NCBI RefSeq assembly: GCF_003097655.1
Contig: NZ_QCZH01000005.1
Span: forward strand, 1-64,000
From: Flavobacterium laiguense
Lineage (GTDB): Bacteria; Bacteroidota; Bacteroidia; Flavobacteriales; Flavobacteriaceae
Length of the DNA stretch: 64,000 nucleotides
Direction of reading: 5' to 3'
Shown here: piece by piece, positions 34,672 through 45,648 of the stretch
Numbering within the stretch: the stretch's first letter is position 1
Layout: every line of letters starts with the position of its first letter
Translations under genes and position numbers: made by a program
Notes under the pieces: model-generated
What the model was told of the DNA's origin: nothing
The model's database searches: none
The model's input: only the letters and a program-made list of their open reading frames with translations

Positions 34672-34728
34672 TGCTGTATATTTTTATTTTGAAGAATGCG
34701 TTTCTAATGTTCTTTTTGAAGACGGCTT

Positions 34729-35544
34729 TTAGGAAAGGATTTTGTTGACAATATCGTTCACTATTTTTTCCTCATGGGAGTCAGCGTCTTTATAGTGCTC
34801 TGTTTTATAGTGATAAAGATTCCATTTTTGTTTTTTATATTCTAATGCCGTAAGATTTTCGATCCAATCACCACTGTTCAAGTACGTCACTTTTCCGTGT
34901 TCATTTCCTATATCCTTCATTTGGGGTTTGTGAATGTGCCCGCAAACCACGTAACTGTATTTTTTTTGGATAGCGATTTCGGCAGCGGTAGTTTCAAAAT
35001 TAGAGATAAAGGAAACCGCTTTCTTGACACTGTCTTTAATCATTTTGGAGTAGCTTCTTTTTTCTTTGCCCAAAATCCCCAAAAACCAATTGATCAAACT
35101 GTTAATCAAAATCAATAAATCATAGCCTTTTCCGCCTAGTTTGGCAAGGATTTTGGCATACCCTTGAGTCGAAGAGTCGAATACATCACCGTGAAAAATC
35201 CATGTTTTTTTGCCGTCTAAATCCAGAATAAGTTTATCGACCAATTCGAAATTACCTAAAATAAAATCAGAATATTTTCGTAATGCTTCATCGTGATTTC
35301 CGGTAATGTAAATGACGCGAGTCCCTAGATTTGACATTTTTATAATATGCCGCAGGACATTCATGTGAGAGGCAGGAAAGTAACTTTTGGTGAAACTCCA
35401 CATATCAATGATGTCTCCGTTTAAAACCAATGTTTGTGGGTTTATTGATTTTAGATATTGTAACAATTCTTTGGCGTGGCATCCGTATGTGCCAAGGTGG
35501 ACATCACTTATAACCACAAGTGGAATTTTTCTTTTCCTTTTCAT
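34729..35544 (-). CDS. LpxH-like calcineurin-type phosphoesterase
   Basis: 271 residues with all metallophosphoesterase motifs: SDVHLG (13-18), NGDIID (42-47), GNHDE (82-86), HGDVFD (about 116-121) and GHIHKP (about 207-212). The insert of hydrophobic residues (LINSLINWFLGILGK, about 145-160) suggests membrane contact. It resembles UDP-2,3-diacylglucosamine diphosphatase-type enzymes, but flavobacterial genomes have several such paralogues, so the exact substrate is open. It sits upstream of a family-28-like glycosyltransferase. Confidence 0.8.
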   Translation of the reverse strand: MKRKRKIPLVVISDVHLGTYGCHAKELLQYLKSINPQTLVLNGDIIDMWSFTKSYFPASHMNVLRHIIKMSNLGTRVIYITGNHDEALRKYSDFILGNFELVDKLILDLDGKKTWIFHGDVFDSSTQGYAKILAKLGGKGYDLLILINSLINWFLGILGKEKRSYSKMIKDSVKKAVSFISNFETTAAEIAIQKKYSYVVCGHIHKPQMKDIGNEHGKVTYLNSGDWIENLTALEYKKQKWNLYHYKTEHYKDADSHEEKIVNDIVNKILS

Positions 35545-35610
35545 AATTAGTTTTTACGAAAGTAAGACCGCTATGTTATGTCAATGTGTTTTTAGTATTA
35601 TTTGTATATG

Positions 35611-35644
35611 AAAAAAACCGTCAAGTTGCTGGAACAAGACGGTT
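35611..35644 (-). terminator. Terminator of the alpha-2-macroglobulin gene
   Basis: Stem AACCGTC / GACGGTT (35616-35622, 35638-35644) with a T7 run on the minus strand. Confidence 0.7.
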
Positions 35645-35666
35645 GTTAAATTTGTTTTTTTATTAA

Positions 35667-38600
35667 TCACTCTATTGCCTTTACTCTTATCCCTTTGGTG
35701 TGACTGGCAAACTCTGGAGCATACATACTTTCAATTGTTGAAATTCCATTAGAAAAATTACCAGTGTTATTTACTCGAATGTCATATTCCAGTACATAAG
35801 TTCCTTTGTTTATTCGGTCAAAAAAGAAATGGGTTGCAGCGTCTTTGGTGCTTTTATAAAATCCCAAACCGTCTTTGTATTGATAGGCAGATAAAACCTC
35901 TATTGGCTCAAAACAAGAAGCTCGCATATCTTTCAAATGAATGAATTCTACATCTTCCTTGGATGTGATAATTAATCGAACGGTAACCAAATCGCCAACT
36001 TTCAATACATTTCTAGCTGTTATTTTTTGTAATTCGGAGCCTTTGGAAGTGTTTTTCTTGATGTATAATTCTTTTGCAATCGACAAATTAGTTCCCGAAT
36101 TGTTTTTTATTTTATCCAAGTCTTCAAAATACTGCCAATAAAAGCCTCCGTAACCGGGTACTTTCGATTTGTTAGTAATGGTAATTGCCGCCATTTCTTT
36201 TTTTATTTCATCCGCTTTCCAGTTGAGTTTGATGTAGCCTGTTTCGGCTTCTTTTTCATTTTCAGATAGTTTTTTACTCATTATTTTCTGCTCCCCAATT
36301 TGGAATGTTGTATTGTCTTTTACACTCAGCCAATCAGAGCCTTGCAGGAGTAACGCATATACGGCTTCGGTAGTAGCTTTTGTGGTGAGCCAATTTTTGG
36401 TTTGTTTTTGATTAGCCAAACTTTCATCGCATCTACAGCTTTGGTGTCATTGTCCACTTCTGCGAAAGCTTCAATCAGCAAAGCTTGGGTTTCTATTGGG
36501 GCTTGATACCAATACCAGCCCGATTTGTTGGCGATCCAATACATTCCCCATTCTTCATTATTAGAAGACGTTTCTCTAAGGTTTTCAAGAATTGTTTTGG
36601 CTGTGGCTTTTTCGTCAAAACGATTCAGTACCAAAGCCGCCATTCCTTTTTCATACAATGAATAAGTAAGCCAATTTTCTTTTATGTTTTCTGCATATTT
36701 TTTTGTGGCTACTTTCAAAGTATCCGATAGCAAATAATCTTCCAAATAAAGACTTCGGGTGTAGAGATAATGCATGTCTGAATTCGGGTTAATCCAAATT
36801 AATTTACCATCTTTTTCTTGATTTTGTAGTTTATAGTTTTCTAAAAATTTATTGTCGATGAATGTAATTCCAGGATTGGCAATTTCGACTGTATTTCTAG
36901 CTACGGTTACACTTTTGTCTAGTTTTCTCAAGTGACCTAAACCTGCCAAAATGTGTCTGGTGATGTATTCATTTTCCCCGCTTCCGTCAAACCAAGCAAA
37001 GCCTCCAGAAGGTTTTTGTTTTTGTTTTAATTTGGCAAAAGTAGCTTCTTGCGTATTTTTCATTTTTTCTAAATCAAAAAGCAATGCCAGATTCTTTTTC
37101 TTTTCGTCTTCGCTTTGTGCATCGTTTAACCAAGGTGTTTCGGCAAGAATAACCGATTTTAATTCCTCATTTGCTTCTAGTTTGGAATTCAATTTTCCGT
37201 TTTTTCTCCAAGTTTCAAAAACAGTTGCGATTTTTGGATTACTATTGATAATTTCTGTAGCCAAAGCATTCGCATAATAACGCGAAAAAGTTTGCTCGGA
37301 ACATTCGTGTTCGTATTCCATCAAATAAGGTAAGGATTGAATGGCAAACCACGATGGATTTGAGGTGTATTCTAAAGTAAATTGATGATTTTTTAAAGTG
37401 GTCGAAGTGTTGTTTTTGAGATTCTCAAAAGTGTATTCTTTCTTCGAATTTTCTCGCACCCAAATTGGAATGCTTTCGGTAACGAGTGTGTTATTGGTTA
37501 ATACCGGTAAAATGTTCTCTTCTCCATCTGAGAAGTTACCTGATTTTGCCAATACTTTATACTGAACGCCTTGTAAACCTTCAGGAATATAGATTTTCCA
37601 ACTTACACTAGTGTTGCCATAAGCGGGAATAGCGAAGTTTTTAATGGTGTTTGTATTGTTTGTTTTTACATCAATATCTTGCATAGTTGTTGCATCAAAA
37701 AGTTGCAATACCGCAATACCTGTTTTGGCTTCTTTTGTGATATTGGCAATTTTTGTAGTTATCACAATAGTGTCTTTTTCTCTAAAGAATCGAGGGAAAT
37801 TAGGGATTACCATTAGATCTTTTTGAGTAACAACACTTTTTTCGAGATAGCCCGTAACCGCATTTTTATTGTGCGCCATTAATCGAAGTTTCCATGCGGT
37901 TAATGCTTCTGGAGTAGTGAAATTGAAACTCACTTTTCCTTTCGAGTCTGTTTTTAGATTCGGGAAAAAGAAAGCGGTTTCAGATAAGTTGGTTCTTGCC
38001 TTTACTTGAGTGAGTGCTTCCAGGGATTTTTTGGTGGTAATGATGATGACACCGTTTTTACCTTTTTCTCCGTATAAAGCGGTTGCTTTTTCTCCTTTTA
38101 GAACATCTATCGAAATGATGTCTGATGGGGTGATTGAATTTGCTTGTTCAGCTGTCATTGGTTCTCCATCTACCACGTATAGAGGATTAACCTTATTTCC
38201 ATCAATACTGGTTAATCCTCTTATTTTAATTCCTGCTGATTTAGTTTGAAGTTCCACATCTATACCTGCTAGACTATGAACAGAAGTGTCTTCTTCGAGG
38301 ACTTCAACTACTAAATCTGCATCTCCTTTAATGTTTTTATAACCATTTTTTATACTTCTTATTTTTGTAACAGACATTAAAGCATCTCCATAAAGGGAGT
38401 TGTTAAAATCAAATCCAAACCAAATCAATTTTGTGGTTTCATTATTAAGTTCGACACTTTTTACAAACGGTTTGGGATTACGAATAGATGAATTGGTTTT
38501 ATCAAATCCTAAACTGGATTTATAATTAACACTATTGTAATCGTATCCATTAGGAGCTAAAATTCCCCAATTTTGTTTCGCAAATTGATCTAAGGAACTG

Positions 38601-41600
38601 TCATACATTGACGCAAGTATTTCGCATTCTTTTTCTGTATTGCTAGCTTTCAATTTAAAAGACCAATTTTCGGTACTTCCAGAGCGTATCTTATTCCTGA
38701 ATGATTCTACTTCCCAATCTAATCTGGGTTCTTCGGTTTTTAAAGACACTTCCATCTGATCGTAATAGGGTTGGTTTTCAAATATACTTTCAAAACTTAT
38801 ATTTATTCTCTTTTCAAATTCCTTTTTTAGAGGGATTTTGACAACAGTTTCATTGTTTTGTAAATAAAAAGTATTTTCGAAATAAATTTTGCTTTTGTAA
38901 TTTCCGCTTGCATTAATGTAAAGTTTAGGAATAATAGAAGTTAATTTTACTAAAACAAAACCATCTTTGTTAGGGTTACTATTGATTTGTTGTGCCGTAA
39001 ATAATTTATTGGGATTGAATTTGTCTTTGCTTTGTGTCAATTGAAAAATGGTACTTGTTTCTATTGGGTTTTCAAAAGAGTCTTTGGCTGAAAATACTAC
39101 TTTGTAATTCCCCGACTTGTAATTGGAAATGAAATCCAAAACCAAATTTTTATCATTTTCAGTGTCAAATTTTTTAGAAAACAGTAAAGTTTCTGCTGAT
39201 TTTGAACTATTCAGTTTCTGGTTGTTTTCATAAGGGAATAATCTTTCGAAATCTTGTGCCGAAATGCTTTCTATATCGGGTTTTTCCCAAATTCTTGGTT
39301 TGAATTTATCCGAAAAAGAACTAACATAATAGAGCTTTATTTCACCTTTGGTTGGCAAAAATTCCCCGTTTAGATTTGTGCTTGTAAATGTAATTTCGTT
39401 TTTATTTCTTGTTTCAATTTTACTCGGAATGGTTGTGGTAAACATCAAAGAATGATAGCCAATTCTAGCATTTGTATGGGTTTTGTGTGTTTCGCCATTT
39501 ATGTCTGTAATCGAAGCTGTTATGGTATAATCAAAAACGGGGAAATGTTCTTTTGTTGCATTTTCAAAAGGTCTTGCAATAAAATTTATTTCGAATTTTC
39601 CGGAAGCATCCGTTTTGGTTTCTCCAACTAATATGCTTTCAGATTTGCCATTTTGGTTGTAATAGTAACCGTTATTTAATGTGTAAGGAGTAAGTCTAAC
39701 TTCATATTGCACTTTTGCATCCGAAATGTTGCTGCCAGCAAATGCTTTTGCGAATCCTGTTATGCTAACATTTTGATTAACGTGATACGATTTTTTTATT
39801 GGGTCAAAAGTAACTTCAAATTTAGGGCGTTTGTATTCTTCGACGTTAAAACCTTGTCTTGAGTATTCAAAATTTGCGTTAGCCCAAAAAGAATTTTCTT
39901 CTTCAATTGTATTGTACAGCAAAATATTTCCAACAGGAGTGGGTTTCGTAGCTTCAATACTAAAGGTTCCTGTCAAACCCGTTTTTGGTAAAACAAATTC
40001 TCCCGAAAAGGAACCAAAGTCATTCGTTGTAACTTCAAAAGTCTTGATTTCTTTATGGTTAGCGTCTTTAATGCTAATTTTAAAAGTGGTTTTGGGAACG
40101 ATATTGCTAACGTTTTGTTTTTTCTGAAAGGCGATTCCTTTGTAATAAACCGTTTGGCCAGGACGATAAATGGCTCGATCCAAATAGAACTCGACTTTTG
40201 CTTGAAATTTGTCGCTCTCGTTATTTGAGTATTCAGTATTGTATCTAAAATAGTTTTTATTAACTTGTATAGTATCGTTTGATGATGCAACTTTAATGGT
40301 TTTATATCTAGAATTGTAGCTGTTTATGTCTGTTCTTTCAAAAGTGGCGACTCCTTTTTCATTGGTTTTTATTGAAAAAGTAGGTGACTCAAGTGTAACA
40401 TTCTCCAGTGGCTTTCCTGTTTTTCGATCCAAAACCTGATAATATTCGGTTTTGTTTTTCGAATCGAGCAAAACACATAAATTGGAAACCGTAATGGTTT
40501 CATAAGTAAATGCTTTTTTAGAATCAGAGTCAGTTTCACTTTCAAAATAAACCAAATAACTTCCTGTTTCTAGTTGGGGTAGGAGTACTTCAGTGCTGTA
40601 TTCTAGGTAGTCTTTTTTATTAATTAAGGAGTGTTCAATTGTTTGGGAAGATTTGTTTTGTTCTGTAATTATCAATGCTAAATCGTCACTTTTTATATCC
40701 CTATTATTAAAGTGTGAAAAAATGTTTTGATTTATCTTGTAAAATGAAATTTTCAGATTGTCTGCATTCTTATAACGAACAAAAGCTCTGGAATTTTCGT
40801 TGTTGTAAATGTATTTTTGGAGTTGTATTTCTAGTGTTTTGGTATTGATTTCTTGTTTTTTTTGTTGAGCTAATTTGTATGCATTTGAATGATTTGAAAC
40901 AGATAAAACACTGTCAATTATAGCAACGGCTTTAATGTTGTAATCAGGATGTTTTTCCTTTGAGGCTTCTTTTGTATAAATAGTAGCTTTCGCCAATTGA
41001 ATTTTTTGCAATAGTATTTCTTCTTTGGTGTTTTTCTGTAAAGCATTCAAAGCCTGTAAAAAATCTACATTTGATTTTAAAAGATAATCATTGCAAAAGT
41101 TAATTCGATCCAGTTGATTATCTGCAGAAGGGTGGTTGGTTTCTTGTTTTTGACATAAATAAAGAACAGTTTTTAGAATAGTATCCTTTACAAAATCTAA
41201 TTTTAATCCAGTAAATTCATTAGAATCCCCTAAGAGAGATTTTTTATATTCTTTAAAATCTTTAGGTTGATAACTCCATTGGTTAATTTTTTTAGAATGA
41301 AAAGAAATGTTTTCCCTCATTAAATAATCAAAAATGTTTTCTTTTTTTAATTTGTCTAAAGTTATAAAATCAAATATAGGTTCGTAATTGGTTAATGGAG
41401 TGTTTTTTAAAATGGTTTCGTTTTGAAGTGTTTTTTGAAAAGCTAAATCAATTTGGTTTTTAAAATCAGTCGCACTCCAAGTCAAGAAATCATCGTCAAG
41501 AATGGTTGTGTTGGTCCTATTTTGAATAGTGTAGCTGTTTTTGTAAAAATAATCGTCTAAACATTTGCCATAAACTAAATTCAAAATAGCTTGTGAAGGA

Positions 41601-41881
41601 ATTGAAACTTGTTTGATTTGGTTTTTTAAATTGTTTAAAATTTTGGTTTGCGCATTTTCATCTACTACCTGTAAATACTTAGATGAATAGAAAAAACATT
41701 TAATGATTTGCACTTCTTCTTTTTTTGCAGCAGCTTTTTTGTAGATTTTGGAAACGATTTGATTGGCTGTTTTTATTTTGCCGACATTTTCATTTTTAAT
41801 GACTTTATTCCAATCGGTTTCGTATTGTTGGGCAAATAATGAGGTTGATATAAAAAGAAGAGCTAAATAAATATTTTTCAT
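35667..41881 (-). pseudogene. Alpha-2-macroglobulin family protein with a TonB-plug-like insert, frameshifted
   Basis: A secreted protein of about 2,070 residues read in two frames. Frame one runs from ATG 41881 (signal peptide ending LFAQ) to a stop at 36326; true homology ends near 36409, then the frame shifts and continues to 35667. MG2-type macroglobulin domains cover residues about 550-1000, a thioester-type CSEQ lies near 1527 in [14 protein letters not shown], and ALITM-like TED helices follow. At about 1210-1280 is a SusC-plug-like block ([37 protein letters not shown]). Such proteins are thought to trap proteases in the periplasm. One missing A in A5 (36405-36409) explains the shift. 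Confidence 0.85.
36405..36409 (-). other. Frameshift site in the macroglobulin gene
   Basis: An A5 run on the minus strand. Reading frame one gives [11 protein letters not shown]; shifting by -1 at the run gives [24 protein letters not shown], the expected family sequence. A single lost A is the simplest cause (real mutation or sequencing error). The site lacks a good X-XXY-YYZ slippery heptamer. Confidence 0.75.
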
Positions 41882-42090
41882 AAATTGGTTTTAATTCCGG
41901 TTGTTTCATTTCTTCCGAAAAAGTCCTTAAAATTCAGTTGTTATTTCGATAATTTTCGGGCATTTTTTTATTTACAGGAAAAAAAATACGTTGATGGGGG
42001 GGTTAATCAAAGTGTAAGTTATATCAAAAATAATTTTCGTACAAATTACTAAATTTTACTTAAAAGCAAATTATACTTGTCACATTTTCT

Positions 42091-42098
42091 TATTTTTG
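42091..42098 (+). promoter_or_regulatory. -7 box of the TPR gene, 4 nt before ATG
   Basis: TATTTTTG, exact match, ending 4 nt before the ATG at 42103, so the message would be leaderless. No good -33 box. Confidence 0.5.
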
Positions 42099-42102
42099 GG
42101 CA

Positions 42103-42798
42103 ATGAAAGAGACCTTGATAATATTTTTATTATTTCCTTTACTTATTTTAGGTCAAACCAATTATGAAAAAGGGGAGAAATTATTCATTGAAAGGAAATT
42201 TAATCAGGCGCAACCTTTGTTAGAAAGTTTCTTAAAAAACAATCCAAACCATCTTGAAACAATAGAATATTTAGGGGATATTGCGGGCTATGATAAATTA
42301 TGGGATAAGTGCATAAGCTATTATAAAAAACTGAAAACATTAAAACCTAAAGAAGCCAATTATTACTATAAATATGGAGGAGCTTTGGGAATGAAATCTT
42401 TGGAAGTCAATAAATTCAAGGCGTTGGGGATGATTAGTGAAATAAGGTCTTCGTTTGAAAAAGCTATCGCATTAAATCCAAAGCACATCGAAGCGCGTTG
42501 GGCATTGATAGAATTGAATTTACAATTGCCAGGGATTGTGGGAGGAAGTGAAGCCAAAGCCATCAAATATTCGACAGAGTTGCGGGAATTATCTCCGGTA
42601 GACGGGTATTTATCCCGAGGGCATATTGAGGAATATTTTAAGAGATACTCGGATGCTGAGGAGCAGTACAAAAGAGCTATTTTAATAGGTGGATCCAAGA
42701 TTTGTTATCAGAAATTGGCCGATTTGTATAAAAATAAAATGAAACAACCCGATAAAGCCAATACCGTTTTAGAAGAATATAAGAGTAAGAAACAATAG
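42103..42798 (+). CDS. Secreted tetratricopeptide-repeat protein
   Basis: 231 residues. A signal peptide (KETLIIFLLFPLLILGQ, 1-18) followed by TPR helices, e.g. NYEKGEKLFIERKFNQAQPLLESFL (about 20-45) and SFEKAIALNPKHIEARWALIELNL (about 118-141), then AEEQYKRAILIG near 190. TPRs mediate protein binding; the partner is unknown. It precedes the Mpl gene by 37 nt and may be cotranscribed. The start lies 4 nt after a -7 box. Confidence 0.8.
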   Translation: MKETLIIFLLFPLLILGQTNYEKGEKLFIERKFNQAQPLLESFLKNNPNHLETIEYLGDIAGYDKLWDKCISYYKKLKTLKPKEANYYYKYGGALGMKSLEVNKFKALGMISEIRSSFEKAIALNPKHIEARWALIELNLQLPGIVGGSEAKAIKYSTELRELSPVDGYLSRGHIEEYFKRYSDAEEQYKRAILIGGSKICYQKLADLYKNKMKQPDKANTVLEEYKSKKQ

Positions 42799-42835
42799 AT
42801 CGATTATTAGATAAAAGCAATATAAAGTACACTAA

Positions 42836-44191
42836 ATGAAAACACATTTCATTGCCATAGGCGGAAGCGCAATGCACAATTTAGCATTGGCATTACACAA
42901 TAAAGGATATCAAGTTACCGGGAGTGACGACGCAATTTTTGAACCTTCAAAATCAAGATTGGATAAAAAAGGAATTTTACCGGCAGAGTTGGGTTGGTTT
43001 CCAGAGAAAATCACTGCCGATGTCGAAGCCGTAATTCTGGGAATGCACGCCAAAGTCGATAATCCTGAACTTTTGAAAGCACAAGAATTAGGACTTAAAA
43101 TTTATTCGTATCCAGAGTTTTTATATGAGCAATCCAAAAATAAAACACGTGTTGTCATTGGTGGTTCTCACGGAAAAACGACGATTACTTCAATGATTCT
43201 GCACGTGATGCATTACCATAATATTGAAGTTGATTATATGGTAGGTGCGCAACTGGAAGGTTTTGATACCATGGTGCATCTTACCGAAGAAAACGATTTT
43301 ATCGTTCTGGAAGGAGATGAATATTTGTCTTCCCCAATAGACAGAAGACCTAAATTTCATTTGTACCAACCGAATATTGCCTTGATTTCCGGAATTGCTT
43401 GGGATCACATCAATGTTTTTCCAACCTATGATTTTTATGTAGAGCAGTTTGAAATTTTTATTGGTAAAATTACTAATGGTGGAATTTTGGTTTACAATGA
43501 CGATGATTCCGAAGTAAAACGTGTTGCTGAGGCGGCCACAAATCCAATTCGTAAATTAGCCTATCATACTCCAAAATACACTGTAAGTGATGGAGTAACA
43601 TTACTGGAAACTCCAGAAGGTGCCATGCCAATTGAAGTGTTTGGTGCCCATAACTTGAATAATTTGGCTGGAGCCAAATGGATTTGCCAAAATATGGGAG
43701 TCGATGAAGCTGATTTCTATGAAGCGATTGCCAGTTTCAAAGGTGCATCCAAACGTTTGGAAAAAATTGCCGAAAGCAAAACCAAAGTAGCTTACAAAGA
43801 TTTTGCCCATTCGCCTAGTAAAGTGGCTGCGACTACCAAAGCGGTTAAAGAGCAATACCCAAATCGTACAGTCGTAGCTTGTTTGGAATTACACACCTAC
43901 AGCAGTTTGAATGCTGAGTTTCTGAAAGAATACGAAGGTGCATTAGAATATGCCGATGTTGCGGTGGTTTTCTATTCGCCAGACGCAGTTAAAATCAAAC
44001 AATTGGAAGAAGTGACGTATGAGCAAATTTCCAAAGCTTTCAATAGAGAAGATTTGGTTATTTATACGAACCCAAGAGATTTTAAAAATTACCTGTTTAA
44101 CCTAAATCTAGAGAATTCAGCTTTATTATTGATGAGCTCCGGAAATTATGGAGGATTGAATTTTGATGAGGTGAAAGGATTGATAGAATAA
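42836..44191 (+). CDS. mpl: Mpl-type murein peptide ligase
   Basis: 451 residues of the Mur ligase family. It recycles the murein tripeptide by joining L-Ala-gamma-D-Glu-mDAP to UDP-MurNAc. HFIAIGGSAMHNLA (N-terminal UDP-binding), GGSHGKTT (about 109-116, ATP P-loop), EGDEY and ISGIAWDHINVFP match the Mpl/peptidoglycan synthetase group. The length fits. UDP-N-acetylmuramate-L-alanine ligase is an alternative, but the start IGG.AMHNLA favours Mpl. A strong terminator follows. Confidence 0.88.
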   Translation: MKTHFIAIGGSAMHNLALALHNKGYQVTGSDDAIFEPSKSRLDKKGILPAELGWFPEKITADVEAVILGMHAKVDNPELLKAQELGLKIYSYPEFLYEQSKNKTRVVIGGSHGKTTITSMILHVMHYHNIEVDYMVGAQLEGFDTMVHLTEENDFIVLEGDEYLSSPIDRRPKFHLYQPNIALISGIAWDHINVFPTYDFYVEQFEIFIGKITNGGILVYNDDDSEVKRVAEAATNPIRKLAYHTPKYTVSDGVTLLETPEGAMPIEVFGAHNLNNLAGAKWICQNMGVDEADFYEAIASFKGASKRLEKIAESKTKVAYKDFAHSPSKVAATTKAVKEQYPNRTVVACLELHTYSSLNAEFLKEYEGALEYADVAVVFYSPDAVKIKQLEEVTYEQISKAFNREDLVIYTNPRDFKNYLFNLNLENSALLLMSSGNYGGLNFDEVKGLIE

Positions 44192-44212
44192 GAAAACATT
44201 ATTTAGAATGTA

Positions 44213-44252
44213 TAATGTGCCAATTGCAATTTAGTAATTGGCACATTATTAT
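44213..44252 (+). terminator. Terminator of mpl
   Basis: A 13-bp perfect stem TAATGTGCCAATT / AATTGGCACATTA with a 10-nt loop, then a T-rich end. Confidence 0.75.
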
Positions 44253-44353
44253 TTTACATATTTACTTCAGAATCGAAATCAAAATAAGAAGTGAATTTTA
44301 TTGTATGATTTTTCTTTTTTTTAATACTTTAGCTAAACTAAGATTATAGATAT

Positions 44354-44827
44354 ATGAACTCAAAAATGAAAGTTGTAAAAACAACCAGCGAAAACCCCGA
44401 TTTTATCGCATTAATAACCGCATTAGACAAGAGTTTATGGGAAAGTTACCCAGAATTGAAATCTAATTATTGGGGAAACAATATCATAGAATTAAATCCT
44501 AATGTTGTTGTTATTTATCTAGACGAAAAACCAGTTGCTTGTGGTTGTTTCAAGAAATATGACAAAAATACGATGGAGATAAAACGGATGTTTGTTTCGC
44601 CTGAAGCTCGTGGATTGGGTCTGGCCAAAAAAATATTGCAGGAATTAGAACTTTGGGCTCAGGAATTAGGCTTTTCATTTTCGGTATTAGAAACCTTGTA
44701 CAATCAAAAAGAAGCGATTAGCTTGTATCAAAAAGTAGGCTACGCTATTGTTGATAACTACGAACCTTATGTGGGACAGGAGAATAGTATTTGCATGAAA
44801 AAAGAAATAGGCAGAATGAATAATTAA
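44354..44827 (+). CDS. GNAT family acetyltransferase
   Basis: 157 residues. IKRMFVSPEARGLGLAKKILQELE (about 76-99) holds the RGLGLA acetyl-CoA loop, and LYNQKEAISLYQKVGYAIVDNYEPY the conserved C-terminal strand-helix. The start is ATG 44354; ATG 44366 (MKVV) is also possible. Acceptor unknown. It precedes radC by 44 nt. Confidence 0.85.
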   Translation: MNSKMKVVKTTSENPDFIALITALDKSLWESYPELKSNYWGNNIIELNPNVVVIYLDEKPVACGCFKKYDKNTMEIKRMFVSPEARGLGLAKKILQELELWAQELGFSFSVLETLYNQKEAISLYQKVGYAIVDNYEPYVGQENSICMKKEIGRMNN

Positions 44828-44871
44828 GAAAGGTTGTTTAAAATGGTGTAAATTTAAAGCTTTATGAAATT

Positions 44872-45594
44872 ATGATTTTAGACGATTCTAATTCCCCTTT
44901 TAGGGGGCAGGGGGCTTTTCCTATTACCAATTGGTCTGAAGACGACAAGCCACGCGAAAAACTAATGCTCAAAGGCAAAAGCGTTTTGAGCGATACCGAA
45001 TTGATTGCGATACTCATTGGTTCGGGAAGCCGAAACGAATCGGCTGTGGATTTGAGTAAACGGATTTTGGCCAGTGTTAATCACAATTTGAATGCTTTAG
45101 GTAAATTGTCTATTGCACAATTAACGAACTTTAAAGGAATTGGTGAAGCCAAAGCGATTTCGATAATTGCCGCAATGGAGCTGGGAAGGAGAAGACGAAA
45201 TGAAGATGCAGTTGAGTTAACAAAAATAACCTCTAGCAAAGCTGTTTTCGAAGTGATGCAGCCCATAATAGGGGAGTTGCCCCATGAAGAATTTTGGGTT
45301 TTGTTTTTGAATAATTCCAACAAAATACTTTTCAAAACACAGTTAAGTAAAGGCGGAATGACAGGAACAATGGTGGATGTCCGAATTGTTTTTAAAATAG
45401 CTTTTGAACAAAACGCAACGGCGATAATTCTCGTGCATAATCATCCTTCTGGAAAATTGCAAGCCAGTGATGCTGATATTCAAATAACCAAAAAGATTAA
45501 AACTGCAGGACAACAATTGGACATTCCGGTTTTAGATCATATAATCATCACGGAATCGGGTTATTATAGTTTTGTTGATGAAGGGATATTTTAA
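44872..45594 (+). CDS. radC: RadC family protein (JAB/MPN domain)
   Basis: 240 residues. N-terminal helix-hairpin-helix region (FKGIGEAKAISIIAAMELGRRR, about 84-105) and a C-terminal JAMM-like domain with HNHPSGKLQASDAD (about 188-201), the HxHPSG...D zinc site. The biochemical role of RadC is still unclear. The first 17 residues differ from the usual start: MILDDSNSPFRGQGAF is encoded by a GC-rich intergenic repeat (44890-44916), after which FPITNWSEDDKPREKL follows as in other members. The start at 44872 keeps this extension. Confidence 0.92.
   Translation: MILDDSNSPFRGQGAFPITNWSEDDKPREKLMLKGKSVLSDTELIAILIGSGSRNESAVDLSKRILASVNHNLNALGKLSIAQLTNFKGIGEAKAISIIAAMELGRRRRNEDAVELTKITSSKAVFEVMQPIIGELPHEEFWVLFLNNSNKILFKTQLSKGGMTGTMVDVRIVFKIAFEQNATAIILVHNHPSGKLQASDADIQITKKIKTAGQQLDIPVLDHIIITESGYYSFVDEGIF
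44890..44916. repeat. GC-rich dispersed repeat, copy 2, inside radC
   Basis: Aattcccctttt-aggggg-caggggg: the inverted form of the repeat at 5322-5350. It encodes NSPFRGQGAF of RadC and is part of the coding sequence. Confidence 0.7.
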
Positions 45595-45612
45595 AAAATT
45601 TGTTTAAATAAG

Positions 45613-45641
45613 ACATTTGTCTTATATTTATAGACAAATGT
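45613..45641. promoter_or_regulatory. 10-bp perfect inverted repeat, likely operator of the Xre-RES pair
   Basis: ACATTTGTCT (45613-45622) and AGACAAATGT (45632-45641) with a 9-nt spacer, ending 8 nt before the antitoxin ATG. Xre antitoxins of this family repress their own promoter through such repeats. Confidence 0.7.
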
Positions 45642-45648
45642 ATTTTTT

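Noticed and set aside
36405..36409. Programmed -1 frameshift in the macroglobulin gene
   Set aside because: The heptamer does not follow X-XXY-YYZ, and no clear downstream stimulatory structure was seen; an indel in a homopolymer is simpler.
37644..40290. Several antisense frames of 60-110 codons inside the macroglobulin gene
   Set aside because: Shadows of the coding strand with no motif or promoter.
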